Assembly: GCF_900580865.1 (NCBI RefSeq) | Contig: NZ_UTBZ01000040.1 | Span: 62,001-126,000 of the forward strand | Source of the DNA: Pseudomonas viridiflava | Lineage (GTDB): Bacteria; Pseudomonadota; Gammaproteobacteria; Pseudomonadales; Pseudomonadaceae | DNA length: 64,000 nucleotides | Reading direction: 5' to 3' | The notes under the pieces: model-generated | What the model saw: only the letters and a program-made list of their open reading frames with translations | Database searches by the model: none | Told to the model about the DNA's origin: nothing | Made by a program: the position numbers and the translations under genes | Part shown: positions 1 to 10,272 of the stretch, piece after piece | How positions within the stretch are numbered: the first letter of the stretch is position 1 | Layout of the letters: the number at the start of each line of letters is the position of its first letter

Positions 1-95
1 TTGATCGGGATTTTGAAGTGCTGGTCTACACCTGGACCGCGCGGCTGAAAAGCTTTGATCATCAACTGGATGAGATTGAGGTTCAGTATTCCTGA
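1..95 (+). CDS. C-terminal end of an unidentified protein (partial)
   Basis: An open frame enters from the left edge (first full codon at base 3) and stops with TGA at 93-95, giving the last 30 residues of a protein ending EIEVQYS. The piece is hydrophilic and has no motif I recognise. It is followed directly by a REP hairpin pair, which usually sits behind the 3' end of genes in this genome. The function cannot be judged from this fragment. Confidence 0.55.
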   Translation, partial: DRDFEVLVYTWTARLKSFDHQLDEIEVQYS

Positions 96-116
96 TTCTC
101 GGCTGAATCATCTGGC

Positions 117-186
117 CCCTTCGCGAGCAGGCTCGCTCCCACAGGTACAGCGTTGTCCTTGTGGGAGCGAGCCTGCTCGCGAAGGC
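117..186. repeat. REP inverted pair (GTGGGAGCGAGC family)
   Basis: Left arm 118-142 and right arm 161-186 are reverse complements of the Pseudomonas REP sequence containing GTGGGAGCGAGCCTGCTCGC. Each arm is itself palindromic. It lies just behind the partial gene. Confidence 0.9.
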
Positions 187-297
187 GGACTGAAAAACAC
201 CGAAACTCTTCCAACCTGTCGATTGTCCATTCCCCCCATAGACACTCTTTAACCTTTAAACATTGGGCCAGCTCACGCGCCCGGTGCTAATCTCCAC

Positions 298-311
298 CGC
301 TGAATTCAGCG
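298..311. promoter_or_regulatory. 14-bp perfect palindrome upstream of the DUF945 gene
   Basis: CGCTGAATTCAGCG is a perfect palindrome 77 bp before the start codon at 388. It lies in the 200-bp leader between the REP pair and the gene and could be an operator or chance. Nothing else in 187-387 is recognisable apart from a short ACCCG/CGGGT inverted repeat near 330. Confidence 0.3.
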
Positions 312-387
312 CAGTCGAGCCGCGACCCGGTTACGGGTTCAGGGAAGACGACCACACTCACAGCCACGGAAATCGATCAGGTCATTC

Positions 388-1893
388 ATGAATAAATCAG
401 CAGGCGTGCTCCTCGGAATTGTTGTTGCCATCGGCGCGATCAGCGCAGGCGGGGCCTGGTACACCGGGACCAAGATCGAAGGCGTGCTGAACAACGCCGT
501 CACCAACGCCAACCAAGAGCTGCAGACCGCGATGGCCGGCTCCAACGGCACTGCATCGCTGGAGCTGGTGTCGCTGGAACGCCACACCTTCACCAGCACC
601 GCGCACTATCGCCTCAAAGGTGAAGGCGAGATGTTCGGTGATAAGCCGGTGGAGTTGCTGTTTGTCGATCACATCGAACATGGCCCGCTGCCGTTCTCGC
701 GTCTGGTTTCGCTGAAATGGCTGCCGGTCATGGCCACCAGCAACTACGAGCTGGAGAAGAACGCCGCCACCGAGAAATGGTTCGCTGCCACCAAAGGCGC
801 CGCACCGCTCAAAGGCGTGACCAGCCTCGGCTACGACGAATCGACCACCAGTACCCTCGATCTGCTGCCGTTCGAAACCGCACTGGATGAACAGTCGAGC
901 CTGAAGTTTTCCGGCCTGACCATGAACATTTCCGCCAACGCCAAAGCACAGAAGGTCAAGGCGGACGGCTACATGGACAATCTGAAACTGGTGACCGTCG
1001 CTGAAGACCAGGCACCGGTGCAGGTCGAACTCAACGGTCTGACCCTGGCCAGCAACCTCGCCAAGAGCAGCTACGGCTACTACACCGGGGAAAACACCCT
1101 GGTGCTGACCAACAGCAAAACCACCTTCGGCACCAAGCAATCGGTGCTGGGCGTGAAGAACTTCGAAATGAAGAACCTCACTGAAGAAAACGGCAGTAAT
1201 GCCTCGGGCCGTGCTGATTACAAGGTTGGCGAAGTCAGCCTCAACGACAAGAAAATCGGCTCGGCGAACATGGCCATGAGCCTGAAAAACCTCGACATTC
1301 CGTCGACCATGTCGCTGATGCAGATCTACCAGACCAAATTGCAGCCTTATGAAAAAGCTGCCGCCGAGGCTGCAGCCCAAGGCTTGCCAGCGCCAGAGCT
1401 GAACCTGACCGAAGCGGAAAATGCGCAGGTCAAAGCCGATCTGCAAAAACTGCTGGCCGCCGGCCCGCAGATTGCCTTGGAAAACCTCTCGTTCAACACC
1501 GCCAACGGTGAGAGCAAGGCCAATCTGGTGATCGACCTGACCAAACCGCAATCGATGGATCTGCCGCCGGATCAACTGGGCAAACAACTGATCGCGTTGC
1601 TCGACCTGAATATCCAGGTGTCCAAGCCAATGCTGGTCGATCTGCTCAGCGTGCAGGCGCAACTCGACGGTCAGACCGATGCCAAAGCCATCGTCGATCA
1701 ATCCAAGGAAGCGGCCGATATGTTCGCTGGCATGGCCGTCGGTTCGCAGCTGGCAGTCGTCGACGGCACCAACGTCGTGACCAAGCTGCATTACGCCGCC
1801 AATCAGGTCGAATTCAACGGCCAGAAGATGACCGTCGAGCAGTTCGTCGGCTTCCTGATGAGCAAGTTCGCGGGCGTCACGCAAGTGCAGTAA
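388..1893 (+). CDS. DUF945 / YdgA family protein
   Basis: The product is a 501-residue protein of the YdgA-like DUF945 family, found in gamma-proteobacteria as inner-membrane-anchored periplasmic proteins of unclear role. Residues about 7-27 form one hydrophobic segment (GIVVAIGAISAGGAWYTG) that anchors the N-terminus. The remainder is soluble, with the alternating beta-rich composition typical of the family. Length agrees with the usual ~480-500 residues. The ATG at 388 has only a weak ribosome-binding site (CAGG). The gene stands alone, closed by a strong terminator at 1912-1948. The family assignment is from recognition of the N-terminus and overall pattern. No enzymatic function should be inferred. 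Confidence 0.85.
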   Translation: MNKSAGVLLGIVVAIGAISAGGAWYTGTKIEGVLNNAVTNANQELQTAMAGSNGTASLELVSLERHTFTSTAHYRLKGEGEMFGDKPVELLFVDHIEHGPLPFSRLVSLKWLPVMATSNYELEKNAATEKWFAATKGAAPLKGVTSLGYDESTTSTLDLLPFETALDEQSSLKFSGLTMNISANAKAQKVKADGYMDNLKLVTVAEDQAPVQVELNGLTLASNLAKSSYGYYTGENTLVLTNSKTTFGTKQSVLGVKNFEMKNLTEENGSNASGRADYKVGEVSLNDKKIGSANMAMSLKNLDIPSTMSLMQIYQTKLQPYEKAAAEAAAQGLPAPELNLTEAENAQVKADLQKLLAAGPQIALENLSFNTANGESKANLVIDLTKPQSMDLPPDQLGKQLIALLDLNIQVSKPMLVDLLSVQAQLDGQTDAKAIVDQSKEAADMFAGMAVGSQLAVVDGTNVVTKLHYAANQVEFNGQKMTVEQFVGFLMSKFAGVTQVQ

Positions 1894-1911
1894 TTCTGCG
1901 TTCTTAATAGC

Positions 1912-1948
1912 AACGCCCGGCCTCTGTATCGCACGGACGCCGGGCGTT
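1912..1948 (+). terminator. Rho-independent terminator after the DUF945 gene
   Basis: A 10-bp GC-rich stem AACGCCCGGC / GCCGGGCGTT with a 17-nt loop ends in TTTT, 19 bp after the stop codon. Confidence 0.85.
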
Positions 1949-2143
1949 TTGCTGTCTGGCGTTCGGGTTTTCGGCTGAACCGCCAGCACGATTCTGAACA
2001 ATTATTGTGTTCTGGATGTTGCTCTACGCTTGCGTGCAAAACTGCCTGACTAAGCTTGGCCGTTGCATGTGCATTGGCGGCCACCGTTACGAATGGGCAA
2101 GGAGGGCATTGCGACCCGGCTGGCCATGTAAGGATGCTGACGA

Positions 2144-4624
2144 ATGCCGCGTATTGATGTTCCCGTATTACATCGTGGTTTACGCCCGTTGTTCCGAGTC
2201 GCGCTGTGCAGCCAGTTGCTCTGGCCGGCGCTGGCGTTTGCCGACACACCCTACGATCAGATGGTGCGCGACGCCCGTGCCGGGCAGTACACGCCCGCGC
2301 TGACGCTTTTGCGTCAGGTGCCGCCCGGCCAGTCGACCACCGGGCAGATCAGCGATCACCTGCAAATCGCCAGTTGGGCCGGGCTCGACGCTGAAGTGGT
2401 GCAGGTCTATGAAACCCAGGGCCGCGACCGCGTCCTGCCGGTGCAGGCGCTGACTGCCACTGCGCGCGCCTACCGCAACCTCAAGCGCTGGGATCAAGCC
2501 ACTCAGGTCTACAACAAGGCTTTGGCGCTGGAGCCGGATAACGCTGACCTGCAATTGGGCCTGGCTCTGACTCAGGCTGACGCCGGCAAACCCGACGAAG
2601 CGGTGACACGCGCCAAAGCGCTGGTGGCGGCCAAACCTGATGATCCGTCGCGCCGTCTCGCCTTGGGCTACGCCCTGACCCGCGACAACAAACCTTACGA
2701 TGCCCTGTTCGAATACGATCAGGCCTTCAAACGCGCCGGCACTAAACCGGAAGTCGCTCGTGAATACGTGGTTGCCCTGCAAAAGGCGCGTCTGCCGGAA
2801 CCGGCGTTGCGCCTGGCCAATCAGCGTCCGGGTCTGATTGATCCGGTAACCCTGCGCCGCCTCGAAGGCGATCTGGCCGCCGAACGCGTACGCCTCGCCG
2901 AACTCGCCACCCGCAGTGAAAAAGAACGCTACGTCATCGCCGATCGCGCGCTGGCCGATTACGACAAACTGCTCGCCACCTGGACGCCGGACGCCAGCGC
3001 CAAGGACGACGTGACCCGCTGGCGCATCGACCGCATGGGCGCACTCAAGGCCCGGGCGCGTACCGCCGACGTCATCACCGAATACCAGAAGCTGCAAGCC
3101 GAGGGCGTGAAGATTCCGACCTACGCCCTGCGCTGGGTGGCGGCGTCTTATCTGGATCAGCGTGAACCGGAAATCGCCACCGACCTGTATCGCCAAGTGC
3201 TTGCGGCGCCGGACGCCGATGTCGGTGATCGCCTCGAAGACACCACTGCGCTGTACTACGCGTTGCTGGAAAGCGACCGCGCTGATGAGGCACGCAAAGT
3301 CGCCGAGGATGCCGCCAAGTCTCAGCGTCCGCGTGTCGAACTCAAAGGGCTGCCCATCGGCAACCCCAACGATGAGTGGATGGACGCCCAGCAACTCGCG
3401 GCGCAGGCCGGCACCTACGGTTCCGACTTGCCGCACGGTGAGGAGCGTTTGCAGACTCTGGTCGATCAAGCGCCGGGTAACGTCGGTTTACGTCTGGCTC
3501 AGGCTGATCTGTATCTGGCTCGGCAATGGCCGCGTCGCGCAGAAATGCAGCTCAAGGAAACCGAGAGCATGGTGCCGCGTGACATGGGCCTGGAAATTGG
3601 CCAGGCCCACACCGCCATGGAACTGCAGGAATGGCGGCAAATGGATGCGCTGACCGACGATGTCGTCGCCCGTTATCCGGATAACCGCCAGGTGCAGCGT
3701 CTGGCCCGTGAGCGCGAAGTGCATGACATGTCCGAACTGCGCGTCGAAGCCTACGGCGGCAAGGCCAATGGGGGTGGCAGCGGCGATGCCGGTGCCGTCA
3801 GCGGCAGCCGCGATTTCGGCATTCAAACCACCCTGTACAGCCCGCCGATCGATGAAGACTGGCGCGTGTTCGCCGGGGCGGGTTATGCCACCGGCGACTT
3901 CGCCGAAGGCACCGGTCACCACCGCTTTCAGCGTGTTGGCCTGGAACGCCGCACTCGCGACATGACGCTCGAAGCTGAAGTGTCCAATCACGATTACGGC
4001 TTTGGCGACAAACAGGGCGCGCGACTGGCGATTGCCCGCGACATCAATGACCACTGGCAGTACGGCGGCAGCCTCGAATACTTGTCGGCGGAAACCCCGC
4101 TGCGCGCGCTCAACAGCGACATCAAGGCCAATGGCGGCAGCGGTTTCATCCGCTGGCGCGCCAATGAAAGTCGCGAGTGGCGCCTGTCGGTCAGCCCATC
4201 GCACTTCAGCGATGGCAACAACCGCGTCGAAGCCTTGCTCACCGGTCGTGAGGGCGTTTATAGCGCGCCGAACGTGCAGGTCGATGCCGGTCTGGAAGTC
4301 GGCACCAGCCACAACTCCAAGTCCGATGACGTGCCGTACTTCAATCCCAAATCCGACTTCAGCGTGATGCCGCTGGTCAACGTCAATCACGTGCTCTACC
4401 ACCGCTACGAAACCTCCTGGAGCCAACAATTCCAGGCCGGCGCGGGTACGTACAGCCAGCGTGATCACGGCACCGGTGGCATGGCCCTGCTCGGTTACGG
4501 CCAGCGTTATGCCTGGAACGACGTGTTCGAGGTGGGCGCTCTGTTCAGTGTGATCAACCGGCCTTACGACGGTGATCGGGAGACCGATCTGCGTCTGCTC
4601 GTCGACCTCACTTTCCGCTTCTAG
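2144..4624 (+). CDS. pgaA: PgaA, poly-beta-1,6-N-acetylglucosamine export porin
   Basis: This is the outer-membrane exporter of poly-beta-1,6-GlcNAc (PNAG), a biofilm polysaccharide. The 826 residues match the PgaA family length. A signal peptide (about residues 1-33, ending LAFA before DTPYDQ) leads into a long periplasmic TPR region (about 40-500, e.g. ALALEPDNADLQLGLAL). A C-terminal beta-barrel (about 510-826) ends in the typical aromatic terminus LTFRF. AAGGA lies about 10 nt before the ATG. It is the first gene of pgaABCD, with pgaB starting 12 nt after its stop. In E. coli the TPR part binds partly deacetylated polymer handed over by PgaB. The 190-bp leader (1950-2143) has no clear promoter motif that I can name. 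Confidence 0.95.
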   Translation: MPRIDVPVLHRGLRPLFRVALCSQLLWPALAFADTPYDQMVRDARAGQYTPALTLLRQVPPGQSTTGQISDHLQIASWAGLDAEVVQVYETQGRDRVLPVQALTATARAYRNLKRWDQATQVYNKALALEPDNADLQLGLALTQADAGKPDEAVTRAKALVAAKPDDPSRRLALGYALTRDNKPYDALFEYDQAFKRAGTKPEVAREYVVALQKARLPEPALRLANQRPGLIDPVTLRRLEGDLAAERVRLAELATRSEKERYVIADRALADYDKLLATWTPDASAKDDVTRWRIDRMGALKARARTADVITEYQKLQAEGVKIPTYALRWVAASYLDQREPEIATDLYRQVLAAPDADVGDRLEDTTALYYALLESDRADEARKVAEDAAKSQRPRVELKGLPIGNPNDEWMDAQQLAAQAGTYGSDLPHGEERLQTLVDQAPGNVGLRLAQADLYLARQWPRRAEMQLKETESMVPRDMGLEIGQAHTAMELQEWRQMDALTDDVVARYPDNRQVQRLAREREVHDMSELRVEAYGGKANGGGSGDAGAVSGSRDFGIQTTLYSPPIDEDWRVFAGAGYATGDFAEGTGHHRFQRVGLERRTRDMTLEAEVSNHDYGFGDKQGARLAIARDINDHWQYGGSLEYLSAETPLRALNSDIKANGGSGFIRWRANESREWRLSVSPSHFSDGNNRVEALLTGREGVYSAPNVQVDAGLEVGTSHNSKSDDVPYFNPKSDFSVMPLVNVNHVLYHRYETSWSQQFQAGAGTYSQRDHGTGGMALLGYGQRYAWNDVFEVGALFSVINRPYDGDRETDLRLLVDLTFRF

Positions 4625-4636
4625 AAGAGTTTGAAG

Positions 4637-6634
4637 ATGCCTTTGATTTCGCGTTTCATCCTTCTGCTGGGAGCGCTGCTGATCAGCGCCTGCGCCCAGC
4701 AAGCTCCGGCCTTCGCGCCGCCGTCCGAGCGCCCGCTGGCGGCCAGCGAAAAACCGTGGCCGAAAAACCACGTGCTCGGCATCGCCTATCACGATGTCGA
4801 AGACCGCGATCCCGATCAGGCCGTGGTGGCGGTGCGCACCGAACGCATGATCGAGCAGCTCGCCTGGCTGCGTGAGAACGGCTACAAACCGGTGACGGTC
4901 GACCAGATCATGGCTGCGCGCCGGGGGGGCCCGGAGTTGCCGCCAAAAGCGATTCTGCTCAGCTTCGACGACGGTTATTCGAGCTTCTACACTCGCGTGC
5001 TACCGGTGCTGCGTGCCTATAACTGGCACGCACTGCTGGCGCCGGTCGGCAGCTGGATCGACACGCCGCTCAATCAACCGGTGGACTTCGCCGGTGCCCC
5101 GCGCGCACGTTCCGATTTCCTGACCTGGGATCAGGTGCGCGAGATCTCGCAATCCGGTCTGGTGGAAATCGCCGCGCACACCGACGCCAACCACAAAGGC
5201 ATTCTGGCCAACCCGCAAGGCAACCTGCAGCCTGCTGCCGCGACCCGGCGCTACGATCCGCTGACCAAGCGCTATGAATCCGAGGCCGAATTCCAGGCAC
5301 GGATCCGCACCGACGTGAACAACATCTCGGAAAAAATCCGCAAGGTCACCGGCAAGAAACCCCGCGTCTGGGTCTGGCCGTATGGCGCGGCGGATGGCAC
5401 ATCGCTGACCGTGGTCGGTGAGCAGGGCTATGAAATGGCCCTGACCCTGGATGATGGCCTCGACGCTCTCGACAACCTGATGAGCAGCCCGCGTTTCCTC
5501 GTTGCCTCCGACCCTGACGGCGAGCATTTCGCCAACAGCATCGTCGGCGTGCAGTCGGATCTGCCCATGCGCGTGGTGCATGTCGATCTGGACAACGTCT
5601 ACGACCCGGACCCGGCGCAACAGGACATCAACCTCGGCAAGCTGGTGCAGCGTATGGCCGACATGGGCGCCAACACGGTGTTCCTGCAAGCCTTCGCCGA
5701 TCCCAAGGGCGATGGTCTGGTGCACTCGCTGTACTTCCCGAACCGCCACTTGCCGGTACGTGCGGACATCTTCGACCGGGTTGCCTGGCAACTGCGCACC
5801 CGCGCTCATGTAAAGGTGTATGCATGGATGCCGGTGCTGAGTTTCGGCCTCGATTCGAAACTGCCTCGCGTTACCCGCTGGGACCCGAAAACCGGCACTA
5901 CTGCGGTGGACCCGAATCAGTACCAGCGCCTGTCGCCCTTCGATCCCGAGGTGCGGCGGATCATCGGTGAAATCTACGAGGACGTGGCGCGCCTGACCTC
6001 GGTCGACGGCATCCTCTATCACGACGATGCGCTGCTTTCGGATTTCGAAGACGCCAGCCCTGAGGCCTTGAAAGCTTACGTCGTCCAAGGTTTGCCGGGT
6101 TCGATTGCCGCGCTGCGCGATGACCCGGCAGCGATGCAGCGCTGGACGCGCTTCAAGAGCAAATACCTCATCGACTTCACCAACGAGCTGACCGCGAAAG
6201 TCCGAGCAATTCGTGGCCCGCAGGTGAAGACCGCACGCAATATTTTCGCCGAGCCGATGCTCAATCCCGAGAGCGAAGCATGGTACGCACAGAACCTCGA
6301 TGACTTCCTCGTGACCTACGACTGGACGGCACCGATGGCCATGCCGCTGATGGAAAAACAGACCCAGGCAGAGTCCGGCCCGTGGCTGGAAGCGCTTGTG
6401 GCCACGGTCAAAAAGCGCCCCGGCGCACTGGATCGAACGGTGTTCGAATTGCAAGCACGCGACTGGACCAAGAAGGATCAGGCCGACATCGACGGTGCCC
6501 TTCTGGCGGACTGGATGAGCCGTCTCAAGCGCCAGGGCGCGACCAGTTTCGGTTACTACCCGGACAACTTTCTCGACAACCTGCCGGACCTGAAAACCGT
6601 AAGGCCTGCGCTCTCCAACAAATGGAATCCATAA
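4637..6634 (+). CDS. pgaB: PgaB, PNAG N-deacetylase lipoprotein
   Basis: This is a two-domain periplasmic lipoprotein that partly removes acetyl groups from PNAG before export. A lipobox (LLISAC, Cys about residue 19) directs lipid anchoring. The N-terminal polysaccharide deacetylase domain (about 40-290) carries SFDDGY, the metal-binding Asp pair, and IAAHTDANH with the two metal His. The C-terminal half (about 300-665) is the glycoside-hydrolase-like domain, with [12 protein letters not shown] near its active centre. The ATG at 4637 is preferred over the in-frame TTG at 4631 because AGAAGAG sits 7-8 nt before it. The gene is 665 codons and is one nucleotide short of touching pgaC. Confidence 0.95.
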   Translation: MPLISRFILLLGALLISACAQQAPAFAPPSERPLAASEKPWPKNHVLGIAYHDVEDRDPDQAVVAVRTERMIEQLAWLRENGYKPVTVDQIMAARRGGPELPPKAILLSFDDGYSSFYTRVLPVLRAYNWHALLAPVGSWIDTPLNQPVDFAGAPRARSDFLTWDQVREISQSGLVEIAAHTDANHKGILANPQGNLQPAAATRRYDPLTKRYESEAEFQARIRTDVNNISEKIRKVTGKKPRVWVWPYGAADGTSLTVVGEQGYEMALTLDDGLDALDNLMSSPRFLVASDPDGEHFANSIVGVQSDLPMRVVHVDLDNVYDPDPAQQDINLGKLVQRMADMGANTVFLQAFADPKGDGLVHSLYFPNRHLPVRADIFDRVAWQLRTRAHVKVYAWMPVLSFGLDSKLPRVTRWDPKTGTTAVDPNQYQRLSPFDPEVRRIIGEIYEDVARLTSVDGILYHDDALLSDFEDASPEALKAYVVQGLPGSIAALRDDPAAMQRWTRFKSKYLIDFTNELTAKVRAIRGPQVKTARNIFAEPMLNPESEAWYAQNLDDFLVTYDWTAPMAMPLMEKQTQAESGPWLEALVATVKKRPGALDRTVFELQARDWTKKDQADIDGALLADWMSRLKRQGATSFGYYPDNFLDNLPDLKTVRPALSNKWNP

Positions 6635-6635
6635 C

Positions 6636-7991
6636 ATGCTGGATAGACTGTTAGCCCTGCTTGTTCTGGCGCTCGTCCTCGGCGTGCCGCTGGGCCTGAT
6701 CTTCCTGGTCACCGGGCAGTTCCTGATGGACTTCGTGTTCTTCTACCCACTGTTCATGTCCGGGTTGTGGATTTCCGGTGGCCTGTATTTCTGGCTGCAC
6801 TGGGAGCGCCACTGGCCGTGGCAGGACGACACCCTGCCGCCGCCACTGGAAGGCGAGCCGCTGATCTCGATCCTGATCCCTTGCTACAACGAAGGCGACA
6901 ACGCTGCCGACACCATCCACGCGGCGCTGGCCCAGCATTACCCGAACATTGAAGTCATCGCGATCAACGACGGCTCCAAGGACAACACTGCCGAAGTGCT
7001 GGATGCGCTGGCCAAGGAAGATCCGCGTCTGCGCGTTCTGCATCTGGCGGAGAACCAGGGCAAAGCTGTGGCCCTGCGTATGGGGGCGATCGCTGCGCGC
7101 AGTGAGTATCTGGTGTGCATTGACGGTGATGCGCTGCTGGCACCGAACACGGCGGCGTATCTGGTCGCACCGATGCTGGATAACGCGCGTCTTGGCGCGG
7201 TGACCGGCAACCCACGGATCCGGACGCGCTCAACGTTGGTCGGGCGGGTTCAGGTCGGCGAGTTCTCGTCGATCATCGGTCTGATCAAACGCACGCAACG
7301 GGTGTTCGGGCGGATTTTCACCGTCTCCGGGGTGATCGTCGCGTTCCGCCGTTCGGCGCTGAACCGGGTCGGTTACTGGAGCCCGGACATGATTACCGAA
7401 GACATCGACATCAGCTGGAAGCTGCAACTCGATCACTGGAGCATCTTCTACGAGCCGCGTGCGTTGTGCTGGATTCTGATGCCGGAAACCCTCGGCGGTT
7501 TGTGGAAGCAGCGTTTGCGCTGGGCTCAGGGCGGCGCCGAAGTGCTGTTCAAGAACATTCGTGGCATCTGGCAGTACCGCCATCGTTACCTGTGGCCGTT
7601 GCTGTTCGAATACTGCCTGTCGACCGGTTGGGCGTTCACTTTCCTGTTGTCAGTGATCTTCTGGGGTGTGGGCAAGTTCGTGGTCATGCCGGAAGCCATC
7701 GCGGTGGATCACTTGATGCCGCCGGCGTTCACCGGGCTGCTGCTGGCATTTGTCTGTCTGGTGCAGTTCGCGGTCAGCATCATCATCGATCGCCGTTACG
7801 AGCCGGGGTTGGGCAAGACCATGTTCTGGGTGGTCTGGTACCCGATTGCATTCTGGTTTGTCAGTTTGCTGACCACGCTGGTCAGCTTCCCGAAAGTCTT
7901 GTTCGGCCAACATCAAAAACGTGCGCGTTGGGTCAGCCCTGACCGCGGCATCAAACCGATCGGCGACGACGAAGAGGAGGTTATCAAATGA
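6636..7991 (+). CDS. pgaC: PgaC, PNAG synthase glycosyltransferase
   Basis: This is a family-2 processive glycosyltransferase that polymerises UDP-GlcNAc at the inner membrane. Two N-terminal membrane segments (about 5-50) precede the catalytic domain, with [11 protein letters not shown], the donor-binding DGDALL, the catalytic [10 protein letters not shown] (TED) and the QRLRW motif that marks processive enzymes. Three or so C-terminal membrane segments follow (about 310-425). The 451 residues are close to E. coli PgaC (about 440). The gene starts 1 nt after pgaB and its stop overlaps the pgaD start (ATGA). In E. coli PgaC works as a complex with PgaD and is allosterically activated by c-di-GMP. 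Confidence 0.96.
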   Translation: MLDRLLALLVLALVLGVPLGLIFLVTGQFLMDFVFFYPLFMSGLWISGGLYFWLHWERHWPWQDDTLPPPLEGEPLISILIPCYNEGDNAADTIHAALAQHYPNIEVIAINDGSKDNTAEVLDALAKEDPRLRVLHLAENQGKAVALRMGAIAARSEYLVCIDGDALLAPNTAAYLVAPMLDNARLGAVTGNPRIRTRSTLVGRVQVGEFSSIIGLIKRTQRVFGRIFTVSGVIVAFRRSALNRVGYWSPDMITEDIDISWKLQLDHWSIFYEPRALCWILMPETLGGLWKQRLRWAQGGAEVLFKNIRGIWQYRHRYLWPLLFEYCLSTGWAFTFLLSVIFWGVGKFVVMPEAIAVDHLMPPAFTGLLLAFVCLVQFAVSIIIDRRYEPGLGKTMFWVVWYPIAFWFVSLLTTLVSFPKVLFGQHQKRARWVSPDRGIKPIGDDEEEVIK

Positions 7992-8521
7992 AAATCATCC
8001 GGACCCGTCAGCGGCCGTTCCTGGTCGTGGTCGATGTGATTCTTACCGTGGTGGCGTGGGTGGGGCTGCTGTACTTGCTGATACGCGGACTCTGGCCGCT
8101 GATTGAAACCCACGCCGGTGGGCCGCGCATCGACAACTCGGCGTTTGACGCGCTGGGCACGCTGCAGATTTATCTGTGGGTGGCGTTGGTCAACGCGGTG
8201 ATTCTGATTTCCTGGGCGCGTTATCAGCAGCGCAAGAGTCGCAGCTTCGCCCAGCGTCGATTGCCGTCACCGGTGATCGACGATGAAGGGCTGAGCAAGA
8301 GTTTCAAGCTTTGCGATGACCGCTTTCAGAAACTGCGCACGCCCGGGGTGATGACCATTCACAACGATCAGGAAGGCGACATCAGCCATGTGGTTACGCA
8401 TTTCTGGCCCGTGCAGCAGGAAGAATTGCCGCCGCCGTTGGCACCGCTGGAGCACCCGCGGGTGATCTTTCTGCATGCCGAGGATGACGATAATCGCGAA
8501 CCGGTGGATCGGCTTTCCTGA
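7988..8521 (+). CDS. pgaD: PgaD, PNAG synthase accessory subunit
   Basis: This small inner-membrane partner of PgaC has 177 residues. Two hydrophobic helices (about 14-37 and 58-76) are followed by a charged cytoplasmic tail. The E. coli orthologue (about 137 aa) is shorter, so the C-terminal 60-70 residues here (rich in acidic residues and prolines near [15 protein letters not shown]) are an extension. It is assigned mainly from its position as the fourth gene of pgaABCD and its ATGA overlap with pgaC. The first part, with paired TM helices and a W-L-R segment, agrees with the family. It is needed for PgaC stability and c-di-GMP response in E. coli. Confidence 0.88.
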   Translation: MKIIRTRQRPFLVVVDVILTVVAWVGLLYLLIRGLWPLIETHAGGPRIDNSAFDALGTLQIYLWVALVNAVILISWARYQQRKSRSFAQRRLPSPVIDDEGLSKSFKLCDDRFQKLRTPGVMTIHNDQEGDISHVVTHFWPVQQEELPPPLAPLEHPRVIFLHAEDDDNREPVDRLS

Positions 8522-8534
8522 AGCACGAAAACCC

Positions 8535-8610
8535 TTGCAGGAGCTGCCGAAGGCTGCGATCTGTTGATCTTTAAAGTCAAAAGATCGCAGCCTTCGGCAG
8601 CTCCTACACG
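8535..8610. repeat. REP inverted pair (GGAGCTGCCGAAGGCTGCGATC family)
   Basis: GCAGGAGCTGCCGAAGGCTGCGATC (first arm) and its reverse complement 8582-8606 face each other between the convergent ends of pgaD and the Rieske gene. Confidence 0.88.
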
Positions 8611-8618
8611 GGTTTGTT

Positions 8619-10133
8619 TCAATCGCAGACCAGTGCCCAGGCTTCTTCCATCGGCAACGGCTGCTTCATGCGTTCGGCCAATAGCGCCATGGCGCGTTCT
8701 TTTTCGCAGGCAACCGCAGCGACCAGCACACCGTTTCTACCGAACAGACCGACAAAGGGTGGATTTTCGGGTTCGCCGCGAAACTCCACTTCATCCCAAT
8801 GTTCAGCGTGACCGAGGTATTCGTAGTTCTTGCCAAAATGCCAGGTCCAGAAGAACGGCACGTCGAGGTAATGTTCGTCGCCACCGAGCATGTTGGCGGC
8901 GGCGATGCGTGCGTGTTGCTGAGCCAGGCGCCAGTGCTCGATGCGTTGCGGCTGGCCGTGGAGCGGAAACGTAGCGATATCGCCGATGGCCCATAGGCTT
9001 TCGCTCAGGCGCATGCCGTCATCGACGCGCAATGACTGATCCTTTTCTTTCGGCAATGACGCAAAGGCTTCGGTCGCCGGGTGCACGCCGACCCCGGCCA
9101 GCACCAGATCTGCCGAAAGACGCAGGCCATTGTCCAGCAATACGGCCTCGACTTTGCCATCGCCAATGATTTCGGTGGCTGCGTGCTCGGTGATGAATTT
9201 CACCCCGTTCTGTTCGTGCAGCGCGCGGATCGCCTTGCCCACAGCCTCACCGAACTGGGCAGCGAAAGGAATTGCGTGCCGAGCCAGCACCGTGACGTCG
9301 AGACCGTATTGGCGCAGGGCCGAGGCGCATTCGAGGGCGATGAAGCTGTCGCCGATGATCACTGCACGTTGTTCCGGTCTGGCAGTGTTCATGATCCGTT
9401 CTGCCTGAGCTTTTGAGCGCAGCACGAATACCTGCGGAAGATCTGCGCCGGGTAAATCCAGCGGATTGGGCTCGCCGCCAGTGGCGAGCACCGCCGCGTC
9501 GTAATGCAGCGACTGGCCGTCTTCGAGGTGAAGGGTTTTCGCCGAGGCATTGATTGAGCTGATTTCACCTCGTTGGCGTTCAATGCGCTGCTCTTTATCT
9601 TCACGCAGCGGCGGTATTTCTTGCGGGGGCATGTCCCCGGCGAGAACAAATTTGCTCAGCACCGTACGGTCGTAACCCGCCTCCGGCTCGCGATCAACCA
9701 TCATAATACGGCCACCGAAACCCTTTTCCCGCAACGCCGCCGCGCATGCCGTACCTGCTGCGCCGGCGCCGACAATCACGAACGTACGCGAATCATCCGC
9801 GGGCGGCGTATGCGGGGCGGGCAACGGTTGATCGTCGACCCAAACCTCTTCGCCGCGCACCTCCAGTGGATATCGCTTGAGGCTGTCGAGGGCCGGTGGC
9901 TCGCATAACGCGCCATCCTCCGCCCGAAACGCAGCCTTGTGCCAAGGGCAGATAAGCCGTCCGTGACACACCGCACCGTCAGCCAGCGGCGCCCCGGCAT
10001 GTGGGCATTCACCTTGAAAGGCGCGTAGCTGCTCACCGACGCGCAACAGCACTATCTTGCAGTCACCGATTTCAACCTGCAGGCCACGGTCTTCAGGGAC
10101 ATCGGCGAATCGGGCGACACGGTGCAGGGACAT
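8619..10133 (-). CDS. Rieske-type FAD-dependent pyridine nucleotide reductase (AIFL-like)
   Basis: This 504-residue fusion combines an N-terminal Rieske [2Fe-2S] domain with an FAD/NAD(P)H disulfide-reductase-type oxidoreductase. The Rieske ligands are visible as C43-P-H45 and C62-P-W-H65 (CXH..CXXH). The FAD-binding glycine motif VIVGAGAAGTACAA follows at about 125, and a second dinucleotide motif at about 250 (AVIIGDSFIALECA) binds NAD(P)H. The architecture is that of AIF-like reductases and of ferredoxin reductases that feed oxygenases. The electron acceptor is not evident. I place the start at the internal ATG (10133) because GAGGAA lies 6-7 nt before it; an upstream in-frame ATG would add seven residues. 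It is transcribed convergently to pgaD and divergently from the PEBP gene. Confidence 0.88.
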   Translation of the reverse strand: MSLHRVARFADVPEDRGLQVEIGDCKIVLLRVGEQLRAFQGECPHAGAPLADGAVCHGRLICPWHKAAFRAEDGALCEPPALDSLKRYPLEVRGEEVWVDDQPLPAPHTPPADDSRTFVIVGAGAAGTACAAALREKGFGGRIMMVDREPEAGYDRTVLSKFVLAGDMPPQEIPPLREDKEQRIERQRGEISSINASAKTLHLEDGQSLHYDAAVLATGGEPNPLDLPGADLPQVFVLRSKAQAERIMNTARPEQRAVIIGDSFIALECASALRQYGLDVTVLARHAIPFAAQFGEAVGKAIRALHEQNGVKFITEHAATEIIGDGKVEAVLLDNGLRLSADLVLAGVGVHPATEAFASLPKEKDQSLRVDDGMRLSESLWAIGDIATFPLHGQPQRIEHWRLAQQHARIAAANMLGGDEHYLDVPFFWTWHFGKNYEYLGHAEHWDEVEFRGEPENPPFVGLFGRNGVLVAAVACEKERAMALLAERMKQPLPMEEAWALVCD

Positions 10134-10272
10134 GATCGGCTTCCTCGCGGGCATTTCTCTTGTGAGTTTGCGTCGTGGTGCGAGGTTCAGCCATTTGCTA
10201 CTGCCACGGCACGAGCGGTACAGCTATAGTTTGCAGGCCGACGACGGCCCCACTGCACAAGGTGCTCCCGGA

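Noticed and set aside
397..2001. 534-codon open frame on the minus strand
   Set aside because: It is antisense to the DUF945 gene. It arises from GC-rich codon bias, has low-complexity composition (His/Gln/Arg rich), and no ribosome site or family signature.
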